A DNA stretch of 64,000 bases from an uncultured Treponema sp. (lineage in GTDB: Bacteria; Spirochaetota; Spirochaetia; Treponematales; Treponemataceae): contig CAMHMJ010000011.1 of the NCBI GenBank assembly GCA_946186185.1, positions 1 through 64,000 on the forward strand, in the 5' to 3' direction. A program made the position numbers and the translations under genes. This document shows, in pieces, positions 42,096 through 54,300 of this stretch (within the stretch, counting starts at the first letter, position 1; each line of letters begins with the position of its first letter). Under the pieces are notes generated by a model. It was not told where the DNA came from and made no database searches. It worked only from the letters and a program-made list of their open reading frames with translations.

Positions 42096-43712
42096 ATGAA
42101 CGCATTACAGGCAATGAAAATCAATTTGAATGTGGCTCGTACTGAGAATGGGGACATGGCTTATAAAACCACAGGTTCGGCATGTCTGGACTTTTTTGCC
42201 CTGTGCGGTGGTATGAGAAGAAATCTTACAGACCTGAGCAAGCTTTTTGTGAAAGCCTATGCAGAAAATCCTGCAGTTGCGATTAAGATTCTTTTTTATA
42301 TGCGTAACATCCGCGGCGGCCTTGGTGAACGAAACAGCTTCCGGGTGCTTTTGAAGGAACTGGGGGATTTTTATCCTGAAACTGCAAAAAAGATTCTGTA
42401 CGCCGTTCCTGAATATGGCCGCTGGGATGACGTTCTTGTGCTCCTGGAAACTTCTGTAAAGGATGATACAATAGCACTTATCAAAACTCAGATTGAAAAA
42501 GATCAGGCTGCCATGACCGGGGGCAGGGAAGTGAGCCTCCTTGGAAAGTGGCTTCCTTCCATTAATACATCCTGTGCGGAAAGTGTAAGTCTTGCCAAAA
42601 AGCTTATGAAAGCGCTGGGAATGAAGGCGGTTGAATACCGCAAGCTGTGTTCTGCACTTCGCAGGGAAATCAAGATTCTTGAAAACAACCTGCGCACCCG
42701 TGATTACACATTTGATTATTCAAAGCAGCCAAGCCAGGCAATGCTTCGTTATAAGAAGGCTTTTATTCGCAACGATGAAGAACGCTATACGGCATTTCTG
42801 CACAAGGCCATTGAGCAGGCAGAAAAGCTTGCCCGGGGCGAAGAGATTCCGGAAGAGGAGAGGGTAAAGCTCAACACTAAGACCTTGTATCCATACCAGA
42901 TTGTGGCTCCGTTTCTGGACGGCTATGGCTGGTATGGAAATAATCGTAGTCTGCCGGACGAGCAGGTCCTTCCTCTGGAAGCAAGCTGGAAGTCTCTGGA
43001 CCGCGGAACTTATGATTCCCGTACTATTGTTGTACGCGATGGTTCCGGATCCATGTATCACGGAATCGGTGATTCACCGATTAATATTGCAACTTCGCTT
43101 GCCCTGCTTTTCGCAGAACAGCTTGATGGTGCATACAAGAACAGCTTTATCACATTCAGCGTGAATCCTCAGCTGATTCAGATTCCTGAGACCTGTGATA
43201 CTCTGCAGAAAAAACTGCACTTCATTTCCAAGTTTGATGAAGTTGCGAATACTGACATCAGTCGTGTTTATAAACTGATTCTTGATGTTGCAAAGAATAA
43301 CAATGTTCCGAAAGAAGAAATGATTGAACGCGTTTTGATTATTTCTGATATGGAGTTTGATGCAGCGGTGATAATTTCCGACACTGCTGCAAACGAACGA
43401 GTCAAGAATTTAAGCGAAGCGTCCCTTGACCCTTCGTATTATTGTGCGGCAGGGGTTTCTACATTCGAATACTGGAAACAGGAATTTGAAAAGGCCGGCT
43501 ATGAACTTCCGGAACTTGTTTTCTGGAATGTCGAAGCCCGGGATACTCATCTTCCTGTAACACAGAATGAGAAAGGCGTAAAGCTTGTAAGCGGTGCCAG
43601 CGCAAACATCTTTGCTGATGTTGTTAGCGGCGATCTTAAGGTTGTAACTCCTTATGAGTTCATGCTTAAGATTCTGGAACCGTACAACGAGTTTGATAAA
43701 ATTGTAGCGTAA
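42096..43712 (+). CDS. Ro60/Rsr ortholog (TROVE and vWFA domains)
   Basis: The 538-residue protein matches full-length Ro60. The TROVE HEAT-repeat ring covers about residues 1-300 (GDMAYKTTGSACLDFFAL, KIRGGLGERNSFR-like NIRGGLGERNSFRVLLKELG). The vWFA domain begins near residue 305 with an intact MIDAS motif DGSGSM (Asp315) and the downstream TDIS and IISDMEFD elements. Ro60 rings bind misfolded RNA ends in the cavity and Y RNA on the outside. In bacteria a Y RNA can tether Ro60 to PNPase. I use the ATG at 42096 with AAGGAG; the GTG at 42039 lies inside unit d. The RNA array directly upstream encodes its probable partners. Confidence 0.95.
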   Translation: MNALQAMKINLNVARTENGDMAYKTTGSACLDFFALCGGMRRNLTDLSKLFVKAYAENPAVAIKILFYMRNIRGGLGERNSFRVLLKELGDFYPETAKKILYAVPEYGRWDDVLVLLETSVKDDTIALIKTQIEKDQAAMTGGREVSLLGKWLPSINTSCAESVSLAKKLMKALGMKAVEYRKLCSALRREIKILENNLRTRDYTFDYSKQPSQAMLRYKKAFIRNDEERYTAFLHKAIEQAEKLARGEEIPEEERVKLNTKTLYPYQIVAPFLDGYGWYGNNRSLPDEQVLPLEASWKSLDRGTYDSRTIVVRDGSGSMYHGIGDSPINIATSLALLFAEQLDGAYKNSFITFSVNPQLIQIPETCDTLQKKLHFISKFDEVANTDISRVYKLILDVAKNNNVPKEEMIERVLIISDMEFDAAVIISDTAANERVKNLSEASLDPSYYCAAGVSTFEYWKQEFEKAGYELPELVFWNVEARDTHLPVTQNEKGVKLVSGASANIFADVVSGDLKVVTPYEFMLKILEPYNEFDKIVA

Positions 43713-43723
43713 TTATGAATTAG

Positions 43724-43762
43724 ATAAGTGGCTGTTTTCGGTTTCCGATGACAGCCACTTAT
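43724..43762 (+). terminator. 12-bp hairpin after the Ro60 gene
   Basis: ATAAGTGGCTGT and ACAGCCACTTAT pair perfectly around a 15-nt loop containing CGG/CCG. No U-run follows, so it may be a stability element. It is duplicated at about 57616-57654. Confidence 0.6.
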
Positions 43763-44248
43763 CCTATTGCGAATCTGGCTGTATAATACACTATATATAG
43801 CGTTATTCAAAATATTAGTACACTATATACGGTGTTTATAATAAGAATTCTGTCTACCTAATTCTATATAATATATAGAATTAGACTTTTTATAGATTCA
43901 GTATAACCTATCACGGATTTTAAATCAAGCAAAACATTTTGAAAGATTTGAAAAGGAAAGAAGTCACTAATCGTAATTCTGCTGACCTCTTTTTGATTTG
44001 AATTACAGGAACAAAGCTCCGAGCGGACTTGCCATTGCTAAGATTCCAAGAACTAGCAGCACCCACCAGTATCTGGCAAGCAAGCATAATACAGGAATTG
44101 CAACGCGCAGAACATATCGGTGAACAGGTGGAACAGGTCGCTTTCCGTGCACTTTTTTGCCCAAAATGAAAGATAAATTCGATTTATATGTAGGGAGAAA
44201 AATCCCCGAACAAAACACACAGAATCGTGTGAAGAACAGGAGCCGTGT
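43763..44248. other. AT-rich intergenic region with palindrome
   Basis: It contains direct repeats TACACTATATA (near 43787 and 43820), and an inverted repeat TAATTCTATAT/ATATAGAATTA (about 43859-43884). The first part, to 43858, is duplicated at 57655-57757; the duplication stops exactly before the palindrome. A minus-strand frame at 44003-44218 ends in one hydrophobic helix but has no clear start signal or family. Confidence 0.5.
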
Positions 44249-45124
44249 ATGAACGAATACTATCCGCCGGAGCTTCTCAAAAAATGGAACGAAGCTTCAC
44301 TTTCAGACAACTTCATTTTCTGCAAGGTTATGTCTGAGAATCTTGACCTTTGCAAGGAGTTTCTTGAAATGCTTTTGAACATTAAAATTGAAAGCATAAG
44401 TCTTGCCCAGCCAGAAACAACCCTTAATGTCGATTTCTTCGCAAAAGGAATCCGCCTCGATGTTTTCGTGAAGGATGATACTGATAGAATTTTTGATATT
44501 GAAATGCAGGTTATCGGCAACGATTATCTTCCGCTCAGAGCACGGTATTATCAAAGTGTACTGGATGTTTCTTCCCTGCACGCTGGCGAGGACTACGAAT
44601 CACTTACAGAAAGTTATGTAATTTTCCTCTGCCTTGATGATATCTTCCACAAGGACCAACCGATTTATACCTTCAAAAGCGTCTGCCTCGAAGACAGCAC
44701 CCTTGTACTTGACGACAAAACAACAAAAGTCTTTTGCAATGCCCAAAAGTATGATAAAATGCCAGCAGAAAAGCTAAGGACTTTTTTCAAATTTCTTGTA
44801 CAGAAGAAACCGGACGAAACAGACTTTTCAAAGATTATCAACGAAAAAGTCCTCAAAGCCAAAATCACCGAAGACGCACGGAGGACTTTTATGACTTTGG
44901 AGCAAGAGATAAGATTAGCCGCCAAACACGCCGCCCAAGCGGCTGCTCAAGAAGCTTATGAGAAAGCATATAAAGAAGCTGAAAAAGAGAAAGAAATTGC
45001 ACTAAAGGAAGCGGCTATTGAAGGAAAACTTGAAAGTGCAAGAAACTTTAAAAAATCCGGAGTTTCTGCGGAAATTATTTCTAAATGTACAGGACTTTCT
45101 TTACAGCAGGTTCAGGAGCTGTAA
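44249..45124 (+). CDS. Rpn/PD-(D/E)XK-family nuclease, transposase-associated type
   Basis: The 291-residue protein has the conserved opening DNFIFCKVMSENLDLCKEFLEMLL and PD-(D/E)XK core residues in RLDVFVKD...IFDIEMQV, followed by LPLRARYYQSVLD. A C-terminal Ala/Glu/Lys-rich coiled region and the typical short ending FKKSGVSAEIISKCTGLSL complete the family picture. Related Rpn proteins promote recA-independent recombination and may act in phage defence. They occur in many copies in treponemes. AGGAG precedes the ATG. Confidence 0.9.
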   Translation: MNEYYPPELLKKWNEASLSDNFIFCKVMSENLDLCKEFLEMLLNIKIESISLAQPETTLNVDFFAKGIRLDVFVKDDTDRIFDIEMQVIGNDYLPLRARYYQSVLDVSSLHAGEDYESLTESYVIFLCLDDIFHKDQPIYTFKSVCLEDSTLVLDDKTTKVFCNAQKYDKMPAEKLRTFFKFLVQKKPDETDFSKIINEKVLKAKITEDARRTFMTLEQEIRLAAKHAAQAAAQEAYEKAYKEAEKEKEIALKEAAIEGKLESARNFKKSGVSAEIISKCTGLSLQQVQEL

Positions 45125-45275
45125 ATAGGTCTTTTCACTCGCCAACCCTGTCATTCCGAACTTGTTTCGGAATCCCATTGATAGGTCTTTACAAGCGTTA
45201 GTGGGATGCTGAACCGAGTTCAGCATGACAAAGTGTGAAGTTCACCATGACAATTGCCTTTACTGAAAAAAAACA

Positions 45276-45377
45276 CGCCGAGTTTTAAAAAATTCTCGGC
45301 GAGAATTTTAAAAAGTACGGCGAGTTTTTAGGGAAAACTCGGCGAGAATTTGGGAAAAACTCGCCGAGAATTTTCTG
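45276..45377. repeat. Cluster of CTCGGCGAG palindromes
   Basis: Five near-copies of CTCGGCGAG or its half sites, joined by AATTTT/TTTTAA spacers, lie between the nuclease gene and the end of the giant lipoprotein gene. CGCCGAG...CTCGGCG (45276-45301) and CTCGGCGAG...CTCGCCGAG (about 45338-45369) form stems followed by U-rich sequence. They may serve as a compound terminator for the minus-strand gene. Confidence 0.55.
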
Positions 45378-45391
45378 AAAAGTCCTATATT

Positions 45392-48300
45392 TTATTTAAG
45401 TTGGGCGGTTTCGATGTAGCAAGATGAACCGGAAATTTTTATTGCATACCCCATCACAGGATTCTTTGTGCCGTTGCCCCAAACTGTATCGTTACAAGTT
45501 GAACTATAACCGCTTCCTGAATGATTAGATTTTTTTGTTCCTGTTATAGAGTTTTTAAGTTCCCAAGTTGAAACATCTTTCCAAACACCAACATTCATTT
45601 TGTTATTACCTTGACTTCCTAATGTTATGTAACTTGATGTTGGAACTACAGCACATTCCCAAGCACCTGTAAGCATATCATCAATTGTTCCTGAAACAGC
45701 ATTGCCAGAAGAAATCTTATATGCCAGTTTAGGTTTTACACAACTTGTAGCATAATAACCAATATAAGGTGTCCATACTCCATTTACTTTTGCAACATCA
45801 AGCGTCAAATTAGTACCAACTACTCCATTACCGTCTACAATACAAGTCTGGAATCCAGTTATATCATATGCAGATTTATAAGCATAAACCAAATCAAGAT
45901 TAAGAGGGTCATACGCTGCAATATGAATTCCACCATCCTTGTCTACAATAACCTGACAATATTCTCCGGCATTTTTCATTTCATCTGTAAATACAGTTTC
46001 AACTCCAATCCATTCAGAACCAGAATTACTACCTTTTGAACTTCCCAACGGATTTGTATTATAAGCATATTTTAAACAGCGATTAACAGAATCATACCAA
46101 ACAGCAACAACTACATCATTATCATATGCAGTTCCTGGTTTTACACCCAAAGAAACATATTCACCGGCGTTTCTTCCAGTATCTCCTCCGGCAAGAAGAT
46201 TTACATACTTAACATTTGCATTTCTAGCAGTTCCTGCAGAACTTGTTGCAGAATCAGAAAACATTCCAAATTCTCCTTTTGATGTAGAATTTGTTCTTCC
46301 TGCCTTAAATCGTACTTCATCATTTGTATCATCATAATAAGCAAGATAAACATTTGTATAATTGGTATCATGAACGCTCGTAACAAATGATGGAGATTTT
46401 ACTCTCTGCTTGTTTATTGTTATGTTACCGCTAGAATCTTGATGACTTATTCTTTCAAGACGCAAAGTATTTTTTCCATCATAAGAACCTCTTTGTCCTT
46501 GAGCACCGATTCCCCAGCGACTTGTTACAAAACAATACGCATCTCCTTCAGAAGAATTACAGTCACCACCAGCAGCACTTCCGTAACTATAGCCCAAATC
46601 ATCATAGGCAAATCCTACAGACGTAAAGAAATCATAACTTCCCATCCAATATTGGCTTGAATAAGTTTCAGAACTAACAGTTCCTCCCATACTGAAATAA
46701 AGTGCCCCATTTGCAAATGCCATTCCTATTGCACCAGTTTTAGGGTCAATTTTCATTACAGGCTGGTCAACACCTCCGCTAATAGGCTTTATAGCTTCAC
46801 TATCAAACTGCCATATATCAAAATAAATATCATCAGTCAGTAAGTTATTATTGTCGTTATTTGGCTGACGATTATAATAATTGCTGTAAACAAGATAATC
46901 GCCTGTAGAAACAGTATTTACTTTTTCATACGAACCTCGAGCATCATTTCTGTTTTTATTATTTAATGATTCTACATTATTTACTTTTACAGCAAATTCC
47001 CTTGATGAACTTATTGTTGAAATACTTACAGTATAATTATCAAGATTAAAACCATTAATCGTTACTTCTTCATTTGATGCAACAGAATAATGTCCCAATG
47101 CCGTTCGGGTATATACAGAAGGATTCTTCTTTTTTAATATACTCAAGCTTGTTTCAACTTCCGTAATATACGGCACGACATCAACTTTATACTTCGGTTT
47201 GTTGTAAACATTGTCGGAAGTATCTGTCTGTCCAGAATCGGTTACTACGATATGATCTGTTTCGCTTGATTTGTTGGTGTCAGTATTTACATGGTCAACT
47301 GCCATAATGGCAAATTCTGCGTCAACAGCGGTAACTGTAGAAATTCTTGCTGTATCGATAGTAAGTGCCCAGTTTACTTTGTGTCCTTTCTGGTCAAAAT
47401 ATTCGTCTGTTGTTTCAAAAGACCAGCCGTCAGATTCAAGCGTTGCACTAGAATTATTCCAAGAATTATCTTGAATATTATAGAACGCAGTCTGAACATA
47501 ACCATTGCTTGTTCCGTTAGTTCCATAACCTGATTCTGTTACATAATTATTGAATGTAAAGCCGCTGAATTTTATCCAGAGGGAACTTAAGCGCACATCA
47601 TCGTAAGCAGTTCCGCGGAACACGATTTTTCCTGAAACTTTAGGGTCTTTATCGTATTCGCCGTCTGCATTTGTAAACGGAGTATTTTCAAAATCAAGGT
47701 CGCCTTCAAGTTCAATGTGTCCGTTATCAAGAGAATTTTTATAAAGGCTGTTGTCGCTTGCGCTGTTCCAGAAGAACGGTTTTACAACAACTTTCGGCGC
47801 AAAATTATCGATAATATCCTGCTTTAACTGAACATTCAAAACTGTCCACTGAGAATCTGTGCACGGCGTTGTTTCTTCTGTTGAGTCCCAGAAACTGAAC
47901 TGATAAGTATTAATTTTATCTTCATAAGGCTCAGAAGTATCAAGGCTGGAATTTGGAATTACAAACGCTTCTTTATTTCCGTTTATTTGTCCTGTTGCAC
48001 TTCCTGTTTTTGGCGAAGAAAGATTTTTTCCTTCTTCAATGCCTGATTCTTTTGTGAAAATGTAATGGAACGGTGCAGTTCCGCCTACAAATTCCGGCTC
48101 TATCTGAAGATTGTTTTTAATTGTCCATACGCTTCCGTTCACTTTTCCATCGAGATTCCAGATTTCAGTTCCCTTAGATTTTGTGTTTTCTGCCCAGTCG
48201 AGCGTGTCTGTTTCAAGGTATGCAAAAACCTGTTTTTCGTTTTCTTCGTAAGTTGAATTACCGTTTAAGTCTGTTGCAAGTCGAACTCGTGCAATTCGCG

Positions 48301-51300
48301 GTGCATTGTTGCTTACTGCCGTTTTTACATAACCGTGGTTAGAATTTCCGGCTTTGTCGAAGGCAACAATATGAAGTTCAATCGGTCCGTCTGGAATATG
48401 AGTTGAATCAATTGACGCATCCCAAGTGTAATTTGTTCCGCTCTTTGAATAAGATTCTACCATTCCGTCGCCATCGTCGTTCTTAATGGAATTATCGATG
48501 TTAAAACTTTCTCCGGAATTATCGATTACCATTGCGTAAACAAATTCTGCTTCTGTGCTGGAAGTTTCACATTCTGAATCAACAGTTACAGTTCCAGTTG
48601 AATAATTTACGCTCAAAATTTTTCTGTAAATTCCGCCGATTTTTACAAGTCCGCCGATTCTAACATTATCATTATTCTGAACTGCATTTGAAGTAAATTC
48701 AAATTTGTTGCTATCGTTTATAGAAATCTGTGTCGTATACAGAACTGGAAGTCCGTCTGAATTAATGTAAACTTTTCCATCTGTTTTATTCGATTCTGTG
48801 ATGTCCGTTCTGTTTTCTTTGTTTGTCGCACCGTGAGCTTTCATCGGATTGTAAACGCGAACTGGATTTTGTTCCGTTATATTTTCAGGAACTCGCTTAA
48901 AGTAGAAGAGAATATTTTCGTAACCGCTTCCAGCTTCTGTAGTTCGGCCTGCAAGAGTAAACATTCTGTTGGAATTCTGAATTTTATTCACATCACTTAA
49001 AACTTGTCCGCCATTTCCGTATTCACCGCTGTAGATTTTTATTGTTCCGTATTTAGAAATTTCAGAATCTGAGCGCATATCGTAGAATGAAGGCGGAGTG
49101 TTGTCTATATTCAGACTGTAATTTGAATAATTAGACTTTTTCTCTTCAGAATTGTCGGAAACTGTAATTTTTATTGCCCAGCGATTTTCAGTTGAAACAG
49201 GAATTTTGTATTCAAGTTCGGTTATATTTCCGCCGCTTATTGTTTTATCGTTAATGAAATTATTGTTATCGGTTATCTGAATTCCAGATGTTGTATCGAT
49301 TGAAATTGTTCCTATAGAATTTCCAGATAAATCCGTAACATCTACTTCAGAAATTCCGGCGTTGCTGCTTATCTTTCCGATTAAATACCAGTTTTCGCCT
49401 GAAATAAATTTGTCATCTTCATAATCAATCGTTTTTATAACAGAACCGCTTCCATCAAACTGAGAAAGTCTTACAGTTTCAAATGCCGGAACATCTTTAT
49501 TTACAGAAATATGAACTGCTTCTGACCAGGCGCCAACAAGAGGTGCATCTGCTGTTCCTGTATCTACCGCTACAACACGAACATTGAGCGTTTTTTTATT
49601 TTCAGGAGAATAAAGAAGTCCATCCAAATTTGAAATTTTAAGGGAATAATTCCAGCTTTGAGTTCCGTTTGCCTTTACGCCGCGTTCATTAGAAGTAGAA
49701 TGTGGAATTGGGACAACTGTTGAAGCATAATCGTAAGGACAACCGCTGATATTTTCACCGTTTTCAAAAATTCCGTCGCCATTCATATCAAACTGAAGAT
49801 AAACGCCTGCAATTCCTTCATCGTCTTCTGCAGTTCCTGTAAAGCGCACAGTTCCGCCCATTATTACATAATTGAATTCACCGTCTTTTACATTGTGAAC
49901 AGGGTAAGTCATTGAAACGCGAGGTTTATCGGCATCTGGATTGTAGCGGATGAAATCTCCTGTTTTGTAAGCAAAATTTCCAACTTCATCAACAATTTTA
50001 AACCAAAGCGGAAGACTGAATACGCCGGAATTAGAAGCTGTTTCATAACCTTTAAAGTCGTCTTTTAATGTAATTCCAGAAGCGGCGGTTTCACAAAGAT
50101 TGTCTGATTTTATTTCAAATTCCCAAAGTCCTGAAGATTCAAGAGAAGAACTTTCCCATTGTTCTCCAAATGAAGAACCCGCAACATTTTCTGGTGAAGT
50201 TATGCTTGTTTTCGGAATTAAATAATACAATTCTTTTACGCCGGAATTTCCTTTTGTTTCATCTGAACAAAGGCCGTTAAGCGAAATATTTCCTGTAAGT
50301 TCTGTTGTTCCTGAGTAATTTCTAATTGAAATTGAATCAGGTGCAGTATTATCAATTCTTATTTGATAACTTAATGTAGACGGTTTTTCGGCTTTATCTT
50401 TTGCATCAAAACTAAATGTATATGAACCAGTTGGTAAATTCTTTGCATCAAGAGAAGCGGTTTCAAAATAGTAATAATCGCCGTATTTATCACCTGAAAT
50501 GTTCAGAGTAATTGTACTGTCTTTTGTAGAAAATGTTTCTTTACCAGAAATATTTACTGTAACAACAAGAGCGTCTTGAGCCGTTACCGTATCGTGTGCT
50601 TCAAATCTGAACTTGATATAGCGTTTTTCCACTCCGCCAAAAATTGTATTATGACTCAACTCTGTCCATTCTGACCAAGCGGCATTATCAGAAGAAATTT
50701 TATACTGAACGATATTAATCGATGGTGGAACTGTATCGATGCTGAATGGTATTTTTGAACATACTTCTCCTGAACCGCTGTAATTAATCTTAGGACAAGA
50801 AAGTTTTGCAGTCGCATCAGAAGTTTCTGCATTTAAAGAAGTAAATGTTCCTCCTGCCTTATCGTTAACTCTGAAATAAAGGTAATAATCGCCGTCAATG
50901 TTATTATTTCCGTCTGAATAAGTGTAACTCCAGTTTGAACCGTTTAATGTTACTTCCTTCCAGCCAGAATCTGAAATTTCTGCATTTTTCTTTACAACTT
51001 GAATTTCAAGTTTTTCAATGCCGTCATCATCGGAAATTGTTCCTGTGATTGTTCCGCTTGAAAGAGTTGTAGTTCCCGCTGTTGAAATCGTGCTTAAACT
51101 TATTTCAGGTCTGTCGGAATCCTGATTAATATTGAGTGTTAAAGTTTTTCCACTTGCTTCGCTGATTGTGTTTCCGGCTTTGTCTGTTGCAATAACAAGG
51201 AATTCTGCATTTCCTTCGCCGATTTTTGTTGTATCGATTCCAGAGATTTTAAATGAACTGATAGAAAGCGAAGTATCGAATGAAACAGAATTTGTAATAT

Positions 51301-54300
51301 CTGTAAATGAACTTTCTCCAGGTTTTTTAACTTTCAAATGCCAGTTCCAATCGGAATTTGACGCTCGTGGATTTAAATCAGAGATTGTTCCTTCGATGGA
51401 AATTGTTTTGTTTACATTTGAATTTTCTGACGGTTTTGAATATGTTACAGTCGGTGCAGTTTTATCGAATGTAAAGTTTACAAGGTCAGAAGAAGTTGTA
51501 TTTCCGGCTTTATCTGTTACTTTTACATAAAAATCGTATTCTTTTGATTCAAAACTTGAAATGTCGATTTCTATAATTCCTTCAACATTACCTTTAGAAG
51601 GTGAGTTAACCGTAAAACTTCCAATTAAGTCTTTCATTGCGACAGTTTTGTAAACTTCAACTTTAGAAACGCCGCTTACAGCATCAGAAACAATGTATTT
51701 GAAATAAATTTTATCTTTATTTACGAAATTCTCCGTAAGCGCCTGTGCACCAGGATTTTCTTCAGGGTTTTCTGTGTAAAGGTCTTTTGTAGTTATTTCA
51801 GGAGAATCTTTATCAACATTTACCGTAAATTGCAAAGGAGAAGAAATGTTTCCGGCTTCATCAGTTGCAGTGAGTGTAATTGTTTTTGAATATTCAGCTT
51901 CTGTTGTTCCGACATCCAGCGTTCCAGAGAAAGCGTTGTTTGCACCCGGCTGAAGCGTTGAAACGATTTCATTACCAACTTTAATCTGAATTGTAAAATT
52001 ATTTTCTTCTGTAACTGGCTTATTTTCACCAGAACTTTCTCCTTTCACAGTAAACAAAGAATTTGTAAACCAGATATCTGAAGAATTATAACTGTTTAAA
52101 TTATATGTTTTTGAACCTGCAGAAGTTTCTCCTGAAATTGAAATATAGTCGCTGATAAATACAGGTTTAATCGTATCAACATTGTATTTTATTGTTACAG
52201 AACTTTCCCGACCGTATTTATCGCGTGCAGTATAAGTTCTTGTTTTATTGTTGCCGGAAGTTTCCCCAGAAATGCCATGAGTCCAGTTTTGAGATTCAGT
52301 ACAACTTCCGATTTCTGAAACTTGGGTTTCTGTTCCACCTTCTTTATAATATATTTTTACAGTTCCGCTTGAATCTTTTACAGTTCCGTTCAGAGTAAAA
52401 GCGGCAGGTGCAAAACAGCCTTCTGTATATGTAACTTCATTAAATTTAATTACAGAAACAGACGGAACATCATCATCGAATGCAATTTTTATAGTTTCAG
52501 AGTCATTTTCCGGGTAAGAAACGGTTTTTCCTTCTGTATCGGTAATTGTAAATTTGAGCGAATGAACGCCTGAACCGTATTCAGAAATGTCTTTTGAAGT
52601 TGACCAAGTTGTAGATTTCCCGGCTGTAAGCAAAGATTCAGTTTTTTCAGCCGAAGTTCCGCCGTCAACTACAAGTGAAACAGACTGAATTCCGTCATCG
52701 TCAGAAACATTTATGTAAAGGGTATTGCTTCCCATTCCGAACAAGTTTGTTCCGACTTTTATATTGTTTTCATCAATAACAGTTTCATCACCGTTATTGA
52801 ATTTTAAAACAGGTTTGTCTGTGTCCTGGTCAATTTGTACAGTTTTAGTTTTTGGAATAACATTTCCTGCGCGGTCAGTTGATTCGATTATAATCTCAAG
52901 AGGTGTTTTATCTGTAAGTTTGTTCGTGTCAATTGTATATTCGTATCTGTCGCCAGTATTAGTAATAAGAGTTAAAGCTCCCTCAGTAGAAGTAACATCC
53001 TCGTCATTTTGTTTTAAAATCACTTTTGTTGAAGAAACTTTGTCGTTATCAGAAACAGTTCCTTTGAGTTTGATAGTTCCGTTTACATATTCTGTAGCAT
53101 CGTTTTCTTTTGACGCAATCGGAGTTACTGAAGGTTCATCAATAACAGGTTCATCTTTATCGTAGTAAACATTCAGCGTTTTTTCTGTAATTCTTCCTGC
53201 TTTATCTTGTGCCGTGAATGAGTAAGTTTTTGAAACTGAAGCAACATCGTCTGTTGCAAAACCAGTAATTTTATATTTTACAGAATTTGTCGTTTCTCCT
53301 ATTTTATTCCATGCAAGCGGAACAGGGCACTGTAAAGAAGTAAAATCAAGATTTTCATCTGAAACTTCAAAAATAAAATCTGGGTTTTTAGAAATATAAA
53401 TCGTTTCTGAATTAGTTTTTTCAATTCCGTCAATTGTAAACTTTATTTCAGGCGCAATTTTATCGATTACAATATTTTTTGAAACCTCATCAGATTTAAG
53501 TCCACCGCCGTCAACAGAACGGAATTTAATTTGTGAAACATCTATTTCATCATTTTTTTTGTAATCACTAAAATCTATGTTTATATTCCATTGAGTAGAA
53601 GAATCAACTGTTTTTGTTTCGATTTCTGTTCCGTTTGAATCGTAAACCGTATATTCAATGCCTGAAATTCCGCTTGAATCAACTGTTGTTTCACCAACTT
53701 TTACAGGGTCATCAGCAGTTCCGCGGAATGAATAAAGTTTTGTGTCACCGATGTAAATAGTTTCTTCGGACGGAGTTTCAATTTTGATTGTAGGTTTTAC
53801 TGAATCAATTTTGAAAATAAATTTTGCCGTCGTTGAACGCTCGTATTCGTCTTCGGCACGGTATTCGAATTCGTCTCCGTTACCGTCAGTTTTAATCATA
53901 TCTGTCCAAGTTCCGTCTTCAGCAACGAGGATTTCTACAGGTTTTTCTTTTGTACCGTACTTTTCACCGTGGCGAGAAGTATCGATTGCGTATCTGAAGA
54001 TTACAGATTTTCCTTCTGAATTCTTTTTAAGTCCGCTTCCGTCGCTTGCAGTTCCGGTTATTGAATAAGAAATATCTTTTCCGATAAGTTCGCCGCTCTT
54101 TGTAGTTACAGAAAGGCTTGGAACATCGTCGTCGTAACCGAAAGCCATTTTTGAAACGCCAGTTTCTTTGCTGCTTTTTACAGGAGTTGAAACATTTTTT
54201 AAGCCGCTTGAAATGTCTGTCGCAGAAATGCTCAAAGTGTGGTCGCCGGAAGAAATTTTTTTGTCTTTAACAAGTTGTGCAATATCAATCTGGAACGATT

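Noticed and set aside
44003..44218. Minus-strand small membrane protein
   Set aside because: One hydrophobic helix only, no start signal and no family resemblance; not strong enough to call.
45276..45377. Possible CRISPR array
   Set aside because: Units are 9-bp palindromes with A/T spacers of about 10-20 nt, too short for repeats and spacers.
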